Shown: piece by piece, positions 51,857-60,572 of the stretch
How positions within the stretch are numbered: the stretch's first letter is position 1
Layout of the letters: every line of letters starts with the position of its first letter
Source of the DNA: Ferruginibacter albus
Lineage (GTDB): Bacteria > Bacteroidota > Bacteroidia > Chitinophagales > Chitinophagaceae
Reading direction: 5' to 3'
Length of the DNA stretch: 64,000 nt
NCBI RefSeq assembly: GCF_020042285.1
Contig: NZ_CP083388.1
Span: forward strand, 956,001 to 1,020,000
Notes under the pieces: generated by a model
Told to the model about the DNA's origin: nothing
The model's input: the letters and a program-made list of their open reading frames with translations, nothing else
Databases searched by the model: none
Translations under genes and position numbers: made by a program

Positions 51857-53530
51857 TTACTTGTTTTTCCTTTTCAGGTATTCTTCGAACTCATTTAGTC
51901 CAAAGCTGCTCAAATTATTTTCTTTTGTCACCATTGCTTTTTGTGCAGCCAATACTCCGTACTTAATATCATCAAATCCTGTAATTTCATGAGCGTCGGG
52001 ATCAATAGAAATTAATACTCCCTTTTCCAAGGCATAATCAATGTATTTCCAATCAATATCCAAACGGCTTGGGTGAGCATTTAGTTCGACAGCAACATGG
52101 TTAGCGGCACAGGCATCAATTATCTTTTTATGATCGACAGGATATCCTTTACGGCTCAATAATAACCTTCCCGTTAAATGACCCAAAATAGTAGAATAGG
52201 GGTTTTCAATAGCATTCAACAAACGCATCATTGCTTTGTCTTCTGTCATTTTTAAATTGCTGTGTACAGAAATAATTACCAGGTCGAAGGTAGAAAGTAC
52301 AGAATTACTATAATCCAGGCTGCCGTCATTCAGGATATCGCACTCAATACTCTTGAAAATTTTGAAGGGAGCGAGTTTTGCATTTAGCTCATCAATATAA
52401 TGATGCTGTTCTTTGATCCTTTCCTCGTTTAAACCTTTTGCATAAAAAGCGCTTTTGCTATGATCGCTTAATACTAAATACTCGAATCCTTTTGCAATAC
52501 AGGCATTTGCCATTTCTTCCACCGTATTGCTGCCATCGCTCCAATTACTATGGCTATGAATGATTCCTTTAATGTCTGAGGTTTGAATTAATGTAGGGAT
52601 AGAAAAATGTTTTGCTTTTTCGATCACCTTGATGTTTTCTCTTAAATAAGCTTCTACGTATTGAATGTTTGCCTGTTCAAAAAAGGATCTGTCAGTATCA
52701 TCCTTTCCATTTAATTTAAAATTAACTGCAGGGAAATTTGTTTTAAATCCATCAATAAAATCAAAGCTGCCGGTCGTAAAAAACAAACTTTCATCTCTGT
52801 TGTCACTTGCATAAAAACGAAGCTTTAATCCGTTCGTTAATTTATATAGAAGTGTATTTTCTTTTTCTTCCAATAACTCAGGGGGATTTGCACTGATCAT
52901 TTTTTGTTTAATAACATCAATGGATGCTGTTATAACAAATTCCAATTCATCGATCGTTAATTCCTGTCTTCTATAGGCACCGGTTACTCTAACTGCATCA
53001 GCAGAAAATAATTTTTCTAAATAATTTTTTATTTGAAAAAAAACGATTTCTACCTGCGCAAATAAGAAAGTTCCCTGGTTGCGTAAATAAAATTCAATAT
53101 TTTCTTTTACGTTCAATTGTGTTTTTTCACCAAAGCCTTTGTACAATTTCAACCTGTTTTCTTCACAGGCATATAACAATTCACCAATTGTTTCGATCTC
53201 CATTTCTTTCCAGATCAATGAAATTTTCTTCGGGCCAATACCTTTTATGTTCAACATTTCAATAACACCTGTTGGCGTTTTTGAGATCATTTCTTTTAAA
53301 GCGATCAGCTCACCTGTTTCTAATAATTCAATTATTTTTTTTCCCGTCGATTCACCAATACCTTTTAATGTAAAGATCTTATCGTGTGGCGTATCGCTTA
53401 ATTGTAAAGGCAGTTGTTCTATGTTGAAAGCCGCACTGGCGTAGGATTTGGCTTTAAAGCTGTTTTCGCCGTGTATATCCATTAATTTAGAAAGAAGAGA
53501 GAAGTTTTCTGCAATTGCGTAGTTGTCCAT
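51857..53530 (-). CDS. polX: PolX-family protein: HhH, altered Pol beta domain and PHP domain
   Basis: A 557-residue PolX. The N-terminal 8-kDa-like and helix-hairpin-helix parts are present (FTLKGIGESTGKKIIELL at 53-70, LNIKGIGPKKISLIW at 93-107). The palm motif reads GAYRRQELTIDELEFV (184-199): where polymerases have DLD, this protein has E195-L-E197. The C-terminal PHP domain seems intact (HSHSNWSDGSNTVEEM, LVLSDHSKSA, VELNAHPSRLDI, SIDPDAHEI), so 3'-5' exonuclease or AP-endonuclease activity is likely while polymerase activity is doubtful. A TAATTTTG box lies 4 nt before the ATG. Confidence 0.88.
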   Translation of the reverse strand: MDNYAIAENFSLLSKLMDIHGENSFKAKSYASAAFNIEQLPLQLSDTPHDKIFTLKGIGESTGKKIIELLETGELIALKEMISKTPTGVIEMLNIKGIGPKKISLIWKEMEIETIGELLYACEENRLKLYKGFGEKTQLNVKENIEFYLRNQGTFLFAQVEIVFFQIKNYLEKLFSADAVRVTGAYRRQELTIDELEFVITASIDVIKQKMISANPPELLEEKENTLLYKLTNGLKLRFYASDNRDESLFFTTGSFDFIDGFKTNFPAVNFKLNGKDDTDRSFFEQANIQYVEAYLRENIKVIEKAKHFSIPTLIQTSDIKGIIHSHSNWSDGSNTVEEMANACIAKGFEYLVLSDHSKSAFYAKGLNEERIKEQHHYIDELNAKLAPFKIFKSIECDILNDGSLDYSNSVLSTFDLVIISVHSNLKMTEDKAMMRLLNAIENPYSTILGHLTGRLLLSRKGYPVDHKKIIDACAANHVAVELNAHPSRLDIDWKYIDYALEKGVLISIDPDAHEITGFDDIKYGVLAAQKAMVTKENNLSSFGLNEFEEYLKRKNK

Positions 53531-53534
53531 TCAT

Positions 53535-53542
53535 CAAAATTA
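53535..53542 (-). promoter_or_regulatory. -7 box directly before polX
   Basis: On the minus strand TAATTTTG (TAnnTTTG) ends 4 nt before the ATG at 53530. Confidence 0.4.
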
Positions 53543-53571
53543 GAAAATAGTAAGAGTGAGATGAAATAAAA

Positions 53572-53597
53572 AAGTCCCGGTTTTTACACCGGAACTT
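53572..53597 (-). terminator. Terminator of the histone-like gene
   Basis: On the minus strand AAGTTCCGG and CCGGGACTT pair with one wobble and are followed by a T run. It lies 30 nt after the stop of the 42-residue gene. Confidence 0.8.
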
Positions 53598-53626
53598 TCT
53601 TAATTATTCTTTCTTAATTTAGAAGC

Positions 53627-53755
53627 TTACTTCTTTTTAGCAGCTTTCTTTGCAGCTTTTTTAGGAGCAGCTTTTTTAGCGGCTTTTTTAGGAGCGGCTT
53701 TTTTTGCAGCCTTTTTTGGAGCAGCTTTTTTAGCGGCTTTTTTTGCAGTTGCCAT
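53627..53755 (-). CDS. 42-residue histone-H1-like Lys/Ala/Pro peptide
   Basis: A tiny basic protein from the ATG at 53755: MATAKKAAKKAAPKK followed by more KKAAPKKAA units and ending KKAAKKK. It contains only Met, Ala, Thr, Lys and Pro, in an AAKKAAPKK pattern like the C-terminal tail of histone H1 and of bacterial Hc1/AlgP-type proteins. It has a good promoter (TTTG-19-TACTTTTA) and its own terminator, so it is probably a real gene. It likely binds nucleic acid. Codons alternate AAA/AAG and GCT/GCC/GCA, so it is not a pure DNA repeat. Confidence 0.8.
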   Translation of the reverse strand: MATAKKAAKKAAPKKAAKKAAPKKAAKKAAPKKAAKKAAKKK

Positions 53756-53788
53756 GTTTTTAAAATTTAATGGTTAGTAAATAATACT

Positions 53789-53819
53789 TAAAAGTAAAAA
53801 CATTTTTTAAACTACCAAA
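53789..53819 (-). promoter_or_regulatory. Promoter of the histone-like gene
   Basis: On the minus strand TTTG (53816-53819), a 19-nt spacer and TACTTTTA (53789-53796, last base off consensus). Leader to the ATG at 53755 would be about 28 nt. Confidence 0.55.
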
Positions 53820-53837
53820 AAAAATATTAATATTTTT

Positions 53838-54104
53838 TTAAGCAGTCGCTTCTGCAGGATTAACAGAAATAAAATTTTTATCTCCTTTTCCCTTTTTAAA
53901 TTCAACAATACCATCGGTTAAAGCGAACAATGTAAAGTCTTTTCCTACACCAACATTTTTACCGGGATGATAAACGGTGCCACGTTGACGAACGATGATG
54001 TTACCAGATACTACCGGTTGTCCGCCAAAAATTTTTACACCTAATCTTTTACTTTGTGAATCACGGCCGTTCTTTACCGAGCCTTCACCTTTTTTATGTG
54101 CCAT
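53838..54104 (-). CDS. rpmA: 50S ribosomal protein L27
   Basis: An 88-residue protein whose N-terminus reaches the peptidyl-transferase centre. [48 protein letters not shown] is canonical and starts directly with the mature AHKKG, with no Firmicutes-type cleaved leader. It follows L21 by 91 bp, the usual pair. Confidence 0.97.
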   Translation of the reverse strand: MAHKKGEGSVKNGRDSQSKRLGVKIFGGQPVVSGNIIVRQRGTVYHPGKNVGVGKDFTLFALTDGIVEFKKGKGDKNFISVNPAEATA

Positions 54105-54195
54105 CTTTAATAAAGTTTATTAGTTGTTTGTTTATTTGTTTACCGGTTTAAAATAAAAGTTTATTAATAAACTAATAAACCATTAAACCAATAGA

Positions 54196-54501
54196 CTAAG
54201 CTATGTCAGTTACTTTGATCTGTGTGTATTGAGTACGATGACCATGCTTTTTACGAAAGCCTTTTCTTCTTTTCATTTTAAAAGCAATTACTTTATCGCC
54301 TTTAATAAGGTCATTTACAATTTCAGCTTTTACAATGGCTGTAACTTTATCACCGGAAGTAACACTTCCTGCATTATCAGTTAAAAGCACTTCTGAAAAC
54401 TCAACTTTGTCGCCGGTTTTACCTTCAATATGAGGTACATACAAGCTGTCGCCTGCTTTAACTTTAAATTGCTGACCGGCTATTTTTACTACTGCTAACA
54501 T
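54196..54501 (-). CDS. rplU: 50S ribosomal protein L21
   Basis: A 101-residue 23S rRNA-binding protein. MLAVVKIAGQQFKVKAGDSLYVPHI and the end KMKRRKGFRKKHGHRTQYTQIKVTDI are typical. It is the first gene of the rplU-rpmA unit, with a TACCTTTG -7 box upstream. Confidence 0.97.
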   Translation of the reverse strand: MLAVVKIAGQQFKVKAGDSLYVPHIEGKTGDKVEFSEVLLTDNAGSVTSGDKVTAIVKAEIVNDLIKGDKVIAFKMKRRKGFRKKHGHRTQYTQIKVTDIA

Positions 54502-54522
54502 AATTTCCCGAATTTAGGACGG

Positions 54523-54530
54523 CAAAGGTA
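54523..54530 (-). promoter_or_regulatory. -7 box for rplU-rpmA
   Basis: On the minus strand TACCTTTG (TAnnTTTG) ends 21 nt before the rplU ATG at 54501. Confidence 0.5.
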
Positions 54531-54664
54531 GGGCTTTTTACCTGAAGTTTACTAATAAATATAGAATAATTTTAGACTGCCGTTTTACCATGTAAAAGGT
54601 CAACAACTGGTTTGGGTACCGGCAGCTTGCCAATTTATAAAAACAGCTATTTTCACGCTTAGTT

Positions 54665-55480
54665 ATGCGGTATTTCAATCTTTATATTCGTTATTTGGTA
54701 AGGGCTGTAAGCTGTTTGTTCAGTATTTACGCACTGGCTACTTTCATTATAGGGGTAATCATTGTATTTCCTTTTGCGCTTATTTTTTCTTTTTTAGGAA
54801 AAGATAGGGGTGGAAATATTATATATGTTATAGGTAGGGGCTGGACGGATTTGTCTTTTTTGCTTTGGGGTATCTGGCATAAAAATATTTACGAAGCGTC
54901 ACATGATAGAAAACGCCAATATGTTTTTGTAGTGAATCATATTTCTTACATGGATATTCCGGCGATAATGAAAACGGTAAGAAGACAACGATTAAGAGTA
55001 TTGGGCAAGGTTGAGCCAAGCAAGATCCCCATATTTGGATCTATTTATAAAGATGCAGTGGTAATGGTTGATCGGAGCACCAACGAAAGCAGAATAAACA
55101 GTATTAAAGAATTAATGTCTGTTATTCATAACGGTACATCCATTTTGATCTTTCCTGAAGGCACCTTTAACGAAACACATCAACCTTTAATTCCCTTTTT
55201 TGATGGGGCTTTCAGAATTGCGATCGAAACACAAACGCCGGTAAAACCGTTATTATTTTTAGATACTTACAAAAGATTAAATTATAGAAGTTTTTTTTCA
55301 TTAATGCCGGGAAGATGCCGTGCTGTTTATTTAGAAGAAGTGCCTGTTGAAGGTTTAACTTTAAATGATCTGCCGATGTTAAAAGAAAAAGTATATCGGA
55401 TAATGCAAGAGAAACTAATTTCGTATAAAGCGGAATGGATAAAACAAGATGACAGAAAGCGAGACACTACTATTCAATAA
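54665..55480 (+). CDS. plsC: 1-acyl-sn-glycerol-3-phosphate acyltransferase
   Basis: A 271-residue membrane-bound enzyme that acylates lysophosphatidate to phosphatidate. An N-terminal helix (about 10-40) precedes block I NHISYMD (H-x4-D), block III FPEGTFN and block II-like region VMVDRSTNESR. Length is normal. Its end overlaps the upstream extension of the priA frame. Confidence 0.92.
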   Translation: MRYFNLYIRYLVRAVSCLFSIYALATFIIGVIIVFPFALIFSFLGKDRGGNIIYVIGRGWTDLSFLLWGIWHKNIYEASHDRKRQYVFVVNHISYMDIPAIMKTVRRQRLRVLGKVEPSKIPIFGSIYKDAVVMVDRSTNESRINSIKELMSVIHNGTSILIFPEGTFNETHQPLIPFFDGAFRIAIETQTPVKPLLFLDTYKRLNYRSFFSLMPGRCRAVYLEEVPVEGLTLNDLPMLKEKVYRIMQEKLISYKAEWIKQDDRKRDTTIQ

Positions 55481-55490
55481 TTCCAATGCA

Positions 55491-57923
55491 ATGTGGGCAG
55501 AAATAATTCTTCCGTTAGCATTGCCCAATACTTATACTTACGCTGTTCCATTACATTTTCAACCTATTATCAAAAAGGGATGCAGGGTAGAGGTTGTTTT
55601 AGGTAAAAATAAACGCTATGCAGGAATAGTAAAGTCCATAAGTCATAAGGCTCCTCCTTATCAAACAAAAGATATCTTAAATGTATTGGACGAAACTCCA
55701 ATGCTCTATCCACAACAATTACAATTATGGAATTGGATAAGTAATTATTACATGTGCAGCGAAGGAGAAGTAATGGCAGCAGCTCTACCTGCGCATTTTA
55801 AATTGAGCAGTGAAACTATTTTATTGTTGAATGAAGAGTATGGAGATGATTTTTCGGGATTGGACGATGAAGAATATATTGTTGCAGAAGCTTTGCTGAT
55901 AAAAAAGCAACTGAACTTAACTGAAGTACAGCAATTGCTGGATATAACGCATGTATATCCTGTGATAAAAAAACTCATCGATAAAAAGGTTTGCATTGTT
56001 TGGGAATCGTTGAGCGAACGATATAAGACAAAAAAGGAAAATTTTATTTTATTGAATCCTCAGTATGATAATGAAGATGCACTGGCTGATCTGATGAATA
56101 ATTGGAGTAAGGCGCCAAAGCAATTAGAATTATTATTAAGCTATTTGCATCTAACAAAAACTCATGGTGAAGTAACACAACCGGAATTGTTGAAAAAGTC
56201 GGGTGCAACTGCAGCGCAGTTAAAAGGATTGACAGATAAAAATATTTTGCTGATAGAAAGGAGAAGTATTGATAGAATTAAAACGCTGCCAAGAGCACTT
56301 GATATAAATTTTAATTTAAGTGATGCTCAGCAAAAAGCATTGGATTCGATACGGGAAAGCTTTACTAGTACGAATGTTTCTTTACTGCATGGAGTAACCA
56401 GCAGCGGTAAAACTCAACTTTATATTAAGCTGATAGAAGAATATTATACGCAGGGTAAGCAAGTATTGTACCTGCTTCCTGAAATTGCATTAACGGCGCA
56501 GATCATACGAAGACTGCAATTGCATTTTGGTGGAAACATTGCCATTTATCATTCTAAATTCAATGATAATGAAAGAGTAGAACTTTGGAATAAAATAAAA
56601 ACCGGGGAGATACGAATTGTTCTGGGAGCCCGCAGCGGTTTATTCCTGCCTTTTAAAAATTTAGGATTGATCATAGTAGATGAAGAGCATGACTCATCTT
56701 TTAAGCAACAAGACCCTGCCCCTCGTTACCATGCAAGAGATTCCGCTATTTATTATGCCTCGTTATTTGATGCAAAGGTTTTATTGGGAAGCGCTACTCC
56801 TTCATTAGAAAGCTATTTCAATGCTAAGAAAGGAAAGTATGGTTTAATAGAATTAACTGAACGTTACGGAGGTGTTCATTTGCCCTTAATAGAAATTGTA
56901 GATACAAAAAAAGTAGCGCAGAAAGGAAAAGTAATGATATCGCCGCAATTAAAAGAAGCCATTGAAAAAACGGTGGAACAAAATAAGCAGGTGATCTTAT
57001 TCCAAAATCGCAGAGGCTATTCTCCTTATTTGATTTGCGGAACCTGCGGCTATATTCCTCAATGTAAAAATTGCGATGTTACGTTAACGCTGCATAAGTA
57101 TTCCAATAAATTGCATTGCCATTATTGCGGAACCACTTATCCTAAATTAGTTGAATGTCCTGCATGCGGTACGGTAAATTGGAATGAGAAAAATTTCGGC
57201 ACAGAAAAAATTGAAGAATTGATCGAAGATGAATTGCCAAAAGTAAAAGTGGCCAGAATGGATGTGGATTCGGTTAGAGGTAAATCTGCACATGATAATT
57301 TGATCAAATTATTTGAACAGCAACGAATAGATGTTCTGGTAGGAACGCAAATGGTGGTAAAAGGATTGGATTTTGAGAAAGTGAGCCTGGTAGGCGTTTT
57401 AGATGCTGATGGATTATTAAGCTTTGCTGATTTTCGGGTAAATGAGAGAGGTTTTCAATTAATGGAGCAGGTTAGTGGGAGAGCTGGTCGTAAGGAGGAG
57501 CAAGGAAAGGTATTGATACAGGCAAGTAATGTAAAACATCCTGTTTTGCATTTTGTACAGGAGCATGATTATAAAAAAATGTATGAATTTGAGATAGAAA
57601 ACCGCAAGCAATTTTTCTATCCGCCGTTCAGCCGCCTTATTCATATATCTTTAAAACATAAAAGCAAAGAAGTGGTAGAAGAAGCGGCGAATAAATTGGG
57701 AGATGCCCTGCATAAAGATCTCAAAGATTTTGTTGTTGGCCCGGCTGCACCAGTAGTGAATCGCATTCGCAATCAATACCTAATGGAATTATTGATAAAG
57801 TTGCCTTTAGACAGCCAGTTAATTAATAATTACAAACAATTGATTCGTAACCATTTTAATTTGCTGTTGGCTGATAAAAAATTCAGGGGAGTGGCAATGA
57901 TCGCTGATGTGGACGCTGTTTAA
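55491..57923 (+). CDS. priA: Primosomal helicase PriA
   Basis: An 810-residue replication-restart helicase. The N-terminal 3'-DNA-binding domain starts MWAEIILPLALPNTYTYAVP. The helicase has Walker A in LLHGVTSSGKTQLY, the DEEHDSSFKQ box and TPSLESYF; the zinc insert carries eight cysteines (CGTCGYIPQCKNC, CHYCG, CPACG); motif V/VI has VGTQMVVKGLDF and GRAGRKEEQG. The frame is open 14 codons further into plsC, but the family N-terminus is at 55491, 10 nt after the plsC stop. Confidence 0.96.
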   Translation: MWAEIILPLALPNTYTYAVPLHFQPIIKKGCRVEVVLGKNKRYAGIVKSISHKAPPYQTKDILNVLDETPMLYPQQLQLWNWISNYYMCSEGEVMAAALPAHFKLSSETILLLNEEYGDDFSGLDDEEYIVAEALLIKKQLNLTEVQQLLDITHVYPVIKKLIDKKVCIVWESLSERYKTKKENFILLNPQYDNEDALADLMNNWSKAPKQLELLLSYLHLTKTHGEVTQPELLKKSGATAAQLKGLTDKNILLIERRSIDRIKTLPRALDINFNLSDAQQKALDSIRESFTSTNVSLLHGVTSSGKTQLYIKLIEEYYTQGKQVLYLLPEIALTAQIIRRLQLHFGGNIAIYHSKFNDNERVELWNKIKTGEIRIVLGARSGLFLPFKNLGLIIVDEEHDSSFKQQDPAPRYHARDSAIYYASLFDAKVLLGSATPSLESYFNAKKGKYGLIELTERYGGVHLPLIEIVDTKKVAQKGKVMISPQLKEAIEKTVEQNKQVILFQNRRGYSPYLICGTCGYIPQCKNCDVTLTLHKYSNKLHCHYCGTTYPKLVECPACGTVNWNEKNFGTEKIEELIEDELPKVKVARMDVDSVRGKSAHDNLIKLFEQQRIDVLVGTQMVVKGLDFEKVSLVGVLDADGLLSFADFRVNERGFQLMEQVSGRAGRKEEQGKVLIQASNVKHPVLHFVQEHDYKKMYEFEIENRKQFFYPPFSRLIHISLKHKSKEVVEEAANKLGDALHKDLKDFVVGPAAPVVNRIRNQYLMELLIKLPLDSQLINNYKQLIRNHFNLLLADKKFRGVAMIADVDAV

Positions 57924-57950
57924 TTAATATTTAAAAATTGAGAATTAAAA

Positions 57951-58970
57951 ATGAATATAAGCGAAGACATTTCCCTCAAAAAGTATAATACGTTTGGAAT
58001 TAATGTAACAGCTAAATATTTTTCAGCATTTAGCACTGTTGAAGAATTGGATGGATTATTCGGTCATTCGCCATCTACCACTCATCATTCTCCGTTAATT
58101 ATCGGCGGCGGCAGTAATATTTTATTCACTAAAAACTTTGATGGACTTGTTTTAAAGAATGAAATAAAAGGAATTGAAAAAGTTAAGGAAGATCATCAGT
58201 ATGAATATATAAAAGCAGGAGCAGGAGAGGCGTGGCATTACTTGGTAATGTATTGTGTAGAAAATAACCTGGGAGGTATTGAAAACCTTTCATTGATACC
58301 CGGCAATGTAGGTGCTTCGCCTATGCAAAACATTGGGGCGTATGGAGTGGAGATAAAAGATGTTTTTCATTCGCTGGAGGCATATCATAAAAAAGAAAAG
58401 AGAATTGTTACATTCAATTTAAATGATTGTGAGTTTGGTTATCGTGAAAGTGTTTTTAAACGAAGATTCAAAGACGAGTTTGTGATATTGAATGTAACTT
58501 ATCGCTTAACTAAAATTCCGATGTTCAATATTTCTTACGGAGCAATTGAAAAGGAATTGGAAGCAATGAATGTAAAGGAATTAAGTATAAGAAGTATATC
58601 ACAAGCTGTTATCAATATTCGCAGCAGCAAATTACCGGATCCGGCGATAATTGGTAATGCCGGTAGTTTTTTTAAAAACCCAACCATTTCAAATAGTCAA
58701 TTTCAAATGCTACATTCCAAATTTCCCACTATTATTGGCTACACTCAACCGGGAGAAAAAGTAAAGTTAGCTGCAGGCTGGTTAATTGAGCAATGCGGCT
58801 GGAAAGGTTTTCGTTCCGGTGATACGGGTTGTTACGACAAACAAGCGTTGGTATTGGTTAATTATGGCAATGCAACAGGAAAACAAGTCTTTGATCTAAG
58901 CGAAGACATCTTACAAAGTGTAAAAGAAAAATTTGATGTTGAATTAGAAAGAGAAGTGAATATTGTTTAA
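57951..58970 (+). CDS. murB: UDP-N-acetylenolpyruvoylglucosamine reductase
   Basis: A 339-residue FAD/NADPH enzyme for the second step of UDP-MurNAc synthesis. It has KYNTFGINVTAKYF, the FAD site IIGGGSNILFTKNFDGLVL, SLIPGNVGASPMQNIGAYGVEI, FGYRESVFK, and the catalytic Ser in GNAGSFFKNP. Length and late conserved segment AGWLIEQCGWKG indicate a type I (E. coli-like) MurB. The segment GHSPSTTHHSP before IIGGGSN comes from a CATTCNCCA-type repeat. It overlaps the convergent AAA gene by 4 bp. Confidence 0.96.
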   Translation: MNISEDISLKKYNTFGINVTAKYFSAFSTVEELDGLFGHSPSTTHHSPLIIGGGSNILFTKNFDGLVLKNEIKGIEKVKEDHQYEYIKAGAGEAWHYLVMYCVENNLGGIENLSLIPGNVGASPMQNIGAYGVEIKDVFHSLEAYHKKEKRIVTFNLNDCEFGYRESVFKRRFKDEFVILNVTYRLTKIPMFNISYGAIEKELEAMNVKELSIRSISQAVINIRSSKLPDPAIIGNAGSFFKNPTISNSQFQMLHSKFPTIIGYTQPGEKVKLAAGWLIEQCGWKGFRSGDTGCYDKQALVLVNYGNATGKQVFDLSEDILQSVKEKFDVELEREVNIV

Positions 58971-60490
58971 TCAAAATCCCCTTCATCAAAACCTTCTTCT
59001 TCACTAAATGATTGAGTTCCTAAATTCAGCATACTTCCCATCAGGTCTTTAAACTCAATTTTTCCGTCTAATATTCTTTTGCTGATCAAAGAATGAGCAG
59101 CCAATCCATGTAATACAAACTCCATTAGTAAAGCGCTTTCTTTTTCACTTGGAGCTTTAAAATATTTTTTTACCAAAGCATGCAAACCATCTACTTTATA
59201 TAATAATTGAATTTTATCTGCATCTTTTGTTTCTAAAAATGTATTCAGATGGTTGCCTGCATCAAACCAGCGGGTAATGGCTTTGTAGGGATTTTCTTCC
59301 GGCGCTTGTCCTTTGCCTCTTTTCTTTTTTAATTCATCCGGGTTAGGAAAATATAAACTGAATTGTGTACGAATGGCTTTTTCTAATAAATTCAATGCAA
59401 CCTGGTAAGGACCTTCCTGCTCACCTTCATAAACCAATTCGATCTTTCCGGTAATAGATGGAATAATGCCCACCAGATCACTTATCCAAACCTGTGTTTC
59501 TTTTTCATTATTCATAATAGCTCTTCGTTCAGCAGCACTAACCAAATTTTCATAAGCCGCAATAGTAAGCCTTGCGCTCACACCGCTTTTCTTATCAACC
59601 AGCTCACTGCCTCTTGCTTCAAATGCAACCTGTTCAATCAAGCGTTTTACAAGATCGCTGATCTTTACTTTTTGTAACTGCTCTGCAGAAATACTTGCTT
59701 CCTGTTCGGTTATAGCCAATGATGTTTCCAAAGTTTTTGGATAATGTGTCAATATCTGGCTTTCGATCCTGTCTTTTAACGGGGTAACAATACTTCCACG
59801 ATTGGTATAGTCTTCGGGGTTGGCAGTGAACACGAACATAACGTCTAGGGGTAAACGTAGTTTAAACCCACGAATCTGAAGATCTCCTTCTTCTAAAATA
59901 TTAAATAAAGAAACCTGTATTCTTGCCTGCAGATCTGGCAATTCGTTAATTACAAAAATGCTGCGATTGCTACGTGGAATAATGCCATAATGCAATACAC
60001 GTTCATCAGCGAAGCTTAATTTTAAATTGGCGGCTTTTATGGGATCAATATCGCCGATAAGATCAGCGACACTAACATCAGGCGTAGCCAATTTTTCGCC
60101 ATAGCGCTGACTTCTATGCAGCCAATCAATCGGAGTAGAGTCTCCTTTTTCTGCAATCAGGTCTGTAGCATATTTTGAAATCGGTTGTAACGGATCATCA
60201 TTGATCTCGCTTCCTGCAACAATAGGAATATATTCATCCAGCAGATCGATCATTTGCCTTGCCATTCTTGTTTTTGCTTGCCCACGTAAGCCTAAAAACA
60301 AAATATTATGTTTAGATAATAAAGCTCTTTCTGTATCAGGGATCACCGAATCTTCGTAACCCAAAATTCCGGGGAAAGGATTTTCTTTTTTCTGGATTTT
60401 TTTTATCAGATTTTGGCGAAGTTCTTCTTTAATGCTTTTAGAAACATATCCGCTCTTCTTTAGCTCACCAAGTGTTTTAATATTATTCAT
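58967..60490 (-). CDS. AAA+ ATPase, MoxR/magnesium-chelatase ChlI-like
   Basis: A 507-residue AAA+ protein. Walker A at 67-74 (GLRGQAKT), sensor and Walker B-like IFVINELP (Asn-Glu in place of Asp-Glu), and VFTANPEDYTNRGSIVTPLKDRIESQI as the arginine-finger/sensor-1 region of ChlI-type ATPases. A C-terminal part of about 150 residues is less typical. It is encoded directly after the VWA gene (82-bp spacer with a dispersed repeat), the usual MoxR-VWA pairing. Likely inserts or matures a metal or cofactor-dependent partner; the partner is unknown. Confidence 0.85.
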   Translation of the reverse strand: MNNIKTLGELKKSGYVSKSIKEELRQNLIKKIQKKENPFPGILGYEDSVIPDTERALLSKHNILFLGLRGQAKTRMARQMIDLLDEYIPIVAGSEINDDPLQPISKYATDLIAEKGDSTPIDWLHRSQRYGEKLATPDVSVADLIGDIDPIKAANLKLSFADERVLHYGIIPRSNRSIFVINELPDLQARIQVSLFNILEEGDLQIRGFKLRLPLDVMFVFTANPEDYTNRGSIVTPLKDRIESQILTHYPKTLETSLAITEQEASISAEQLQKVKISDLVKRLIEQVAFEARGSELVDKKSGVSARLTIAAYENLVSAAERRAIMNNEKETQVWISDLVGIIPSITGKIELVYEGEQEGPYQVALNLLEKAIRTQFSLYFPNPDELKKKRGKGQAPEENPYKAITRWFDAGNHLNTFLETKDADKIQLLYKVDGLHALVKKYFKAPSEKESALLMEFVLHGLAAHSLISKRILDGKIEFKDLMGSMLNLGTQSFSEEEGFDEGDFD

Positions 60491-60508
60491 TCTTTATTTT
60501 TAGTTAAT

Positions 60509-60556
60509 CAACTTTAGTAATTTTATTGAACATAGTTGTGTCACTCACTTGTACAG
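60509..60556 (-). repeat. 48-nt dispersed element, copy B
   Basis: On the minus strand it begins CTGTACAAGTGAGTGACACA and aligns for 48 nt with the spacer at 13649-13695; the first 21 nt are identical, the rest shares ATGTT, TAC and AAAGTTG. It lies between the VWA and AAA genes. Confidence 0.65.
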
Positions 60557-60572
60557 AAATAGCATTATTCAA

